From NCBI GenBank assembly GCA_005239585.1, contig SBBU01000168.1:1-7658 (forward strand): a DNA stretch of 7,658 bases, in the 5' to 3' direction. The first letter of the stretch is position 1; each line of letters opens with the position of its first letter. The notes below the pieces were generated by a model. That model searched no databases, was not told where the DNA came from, and was given only the letters and a program-made list of their open reading frames with translations. Made by a program: the position numbers and the translations under genes. The stretch comes from Planctomycetaceae bacterium (GTDB lineage: Bacteria; Planctomycetota; MHYJ01; SBBU01). Positions 6,161 to 7,658 of this stretch are shown one piece after another.

Positions 6161-7658
6161 ATGAAAAGATATCTAGTCTATATTCTTTTTTTATGTTCTT
6201 GCACCTTTTACAATTCTCATCTTAAAACTGAGCCTCAACAGGTCACTTGTGAGACATTGCTTAAAGAGATGACAAATCTTCACAAACTGACGTTGCCGCC
6301 AGAAAAAGAGATTTCATGCCGTCAGTTTTCAAGTTACGATCGAAAGAGCAAGGCTCCCAACGATGCCGAGTCATGGTTTGCCAATTATGATCTGGATAAT
6401 TATCTGCGGCAGGAAGAGCAGGATGGAAAGACCTGGCATGTGATGGCAGAGATGGATGGGCCGGGGTGTGTGGTCCGAATCTGGTCTGCAAATCCAGCGG
6501 GGACTCTGCGTATCTACATTGATGGCGGCTCCAAGCCGGCGCTTGAGGCCGATTTTGGAGCGCTTTTATCTGGTGGCGTCAAGCCATTCTTGTCACCGCT
6601 TGCGGGTAAACGGGCCCGAGGATGCAATCTCTATTTTCCCATCCTCTATCAGAAGCACTGCAAGATCGCTTGTGATAAGAGAAAACAATATTACCATGTT
6701 AATTATTTCACATACGCTTCTGGGACACAGGTAACCAGCTTTTCTCAGAAGGAACTGAGTAAGAATGAACCGTTGATAGAGCAAATTCGAAAAGAGCTGG
6801 AGGAGATAAATCTCAAGGGACTCTTGGTTGATCCCAAAGCGACAAAAACCCTGTTTGAATCGGACAACAGGGGATGTGTCAGCATTAACGTGGATGGACC
6901 AAAGTTGATAGATAGATTGGAAGTCAAGATAGATGGTGTTAAAGGTCAAGACCTCGAGAAAGCGCTTCGTGAGACAACGCTTCGGATCTCATGGGATGGT
7001 TCTTCCACACCTGCTATCCTGACGCCCCTTGGTGATTTTTTTGGTACGGCTCCGGGCTGGCGCAAGTACCAGAGCCTGCCGATGGGTGTGGCCTCGGAAA
7101 ATAAGGCGTGGTGTAATTTTCCCATGCCGTTTGCCAAGTCAGCAAAGATCGAGATGATAAACGAAGGAAAACTTGACTTCAGGATCTCTGGTGCGCTCTA
7201 TGTTCGAGAGGATAAAGAGGCTGGCAAAAAGCTCTATTTCCATGCATTTTGGAGGGGTCAGAATAACATCAAAACGATTCCACTGCTCGATTGGACAGCG
7301 CTCAAAGGCAAGGGGAGCGGACGCTTTGTAGGACTCGCGCTTATGGTGCGAAATCCCGTTGGCATGTGGTGGGGAGAAGGTGATGAAAAGATATTCGTCG
7401 ATGATGAGGTTTTTCCCAGCACTTTCGGGACGGGTACAGAGGACTATTTTGGTTATGCGTGGGGTTGCTCAGAGCCCTTTAACCACCCTTACCACAATCA
7501 GACCAAGTGTGATGGAGTTTCTACGAAAGGTTACACGTCATTAAATCGTTTTCATGTCATAGACAATATCCCATTCCGGAAATCGGTTCAGTTCAATATT
7601 GAGATATTGCATGCAGGAAAAATGTTTGTAAAGGCAGTCGAGATGGGGTATGCCACTA
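6161..7658 (+). CDS. DUF2961 / GH172-family glycoside hydrolase-like lipoprotein, 3' truncated by window
   Basis: An open frame of 499 codons without a stop runs off the window end. Residues 1-14 form a short lipoprotein signal (MKRYLVYILFLCSC; lipid attachment at C14 likely), so the protein should be anchored at the cell surface or in the periplasm. The body fits DUF2961, now including glycoside hydrolase family 172 (alpha-D-fructofuranosidase/difructose-anhydride and D-arabinan-active enzymes). Conserved blocks are GPGCVVRIWSANPAG (100-114), GCNLYFPI (about 154-161), YYHVNY (about 177-182), TPLGDFFGT (about 287-296), WWGEGDEKIFVDDE (403-416), GTGTEDYFGYAWG (423-435) and HPYHNQ (about 441-446). 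E406 and E427 are 21 residues apart, as are the nucleophile and acid/base reported for a bifidobacterial GH172 enzyme, so activity is plausible. The exact sugar cannot be deduced. The start has a perfect AGGAGG. No sugar transporter or regulator is visible, and it lies after an unrelated 200-bp non-coding stretch, so it probably starts a new transcription unit. Confidence 0.88.
   Translation, partial: MKRYLVYILFLCSCTFYNSHLKTEPQQVTCETLLKEMTNLHKLTLPPEKEISCRQFSSYDRKSKAPNDAESWFANYDLDNYLRQEEQDGKTWHVMAEMDGPGCVVRIWSANPAGTLRIYIDGGSKPALEADFGALLSGGVKPFLSPLAGKRARGCNLYFPILYQKHCKIACDKRKQYYHVNYFTYASGTQVTSFSQKELSKNEPLIEQIRKELEEINLKGLLVDPKATKTLFESDNRGCVSINVDGPKLIDRLEVKIDGVKGQDLEKALRETTLRISWDGSSTPAILTPLGDFFGTAPGWRKYQSLPMGVASENKAWCNFPMPFAKSAKIEMINEGKLDFRISGALYVREDKEAGKKLYFHAFWRGQNNIKTIPLLDWTALKGKGSGRFVGLALMVRNPVGMWWGEGDEKIFVDDEVFPSTFGTGTEDYFGYAWGCSEPFNHPYHNQTKCDGVSTKGYTSLNRFHVIDNIPFRKSVQFNIEILHAGKMFVKAVEMGYAT

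Noticed and set aside
6261..7137. Short open frames on both strands inside the lipoprotein gene
   Set aside because: The plus-strand frame from 6161 to the window end has the conserved DUF2961/GH172 blocks and no stop, so the others are coincidental.
1..7658. CRISPR array, tRNA, rRNA or complete insertion sequence
   Set aside because: No regularly spaced repeats, cloverleaf-type sequence, rRNA segment or transposase motif was found by eye.

Overview
The window reads as a stretch of chromosome from a diderm (Gram-negative-type) bacterium of moderate, slightly AT-rich composition. Signs of this are a 636-residue DnaK that carries the extra N-terminal segment of Gram-negative DnaKs, a lipoprotein signal on the last gene, and strong AGGAGG-type ribosome binding sites. 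A SpoIIE-type phosphatase, a lone dnaK and a DUF2961/GH172 protein together would suit Planctomycetota or a neighbouring candidate phylum, but this assignment is weak. I see no phage genes, transposase, CRISPR array, tRNA or rRNA.

Layout. (1) 1-987, plus strand: the C-terminal part of a membrane-anchored HAMP + PP2C/SpoIIE (RsbU-like) serine phosphatase, cut by the window start. (2) 941-2743, minus strand: four tightly overlapping small membrane-protein genes. They form two tandem copies of one two-gene module. In each copy, a protein with two membrane segments around a beta-rich (probably OB-fold-like) domain is followed by a DUF457/YdjM-type inner-membrane putative metal hydrolase. Both copies use an 8-bp stop/start overlap. 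(3) 2744-2818: a compact divergent promoter region. (4) 2819-5960, plus strand: dnaK, then a macrodomain (ADP-ribose-binding) protein whose ATG directly follows the dnaK stop, then a membrane-anchored staphylococcal-type nuclease with a C-terminal Ada-like zinc-site domain. grpE, dnaJ and a CIRCE operator are absent. (5) 5961-6160: a non-coding stretch with a perfect 8-bp hairpin and further imperfect hairpins, perhaps a structured RNA or the end of an IS200/IS605- or IscB-type element. (6) 6161-7658, plus strand: a lipoprotein of the DUF2961/GH172 family with both expected catalytic glutamates, running off the window end.

How they may work together. The two-gene membrane module and its duplication is the most original feature; its function cannot be read from sequence. 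The dnaK-macrodomain pair suggests co-expression of a chaperone with an ADP-ribose-binding or ADP-ribosyl-removing protein. The phosphatase belongs to a signalling pathway whose partners lie outside the window, and the GH172 protein to glycan breakdown at the cell surface.
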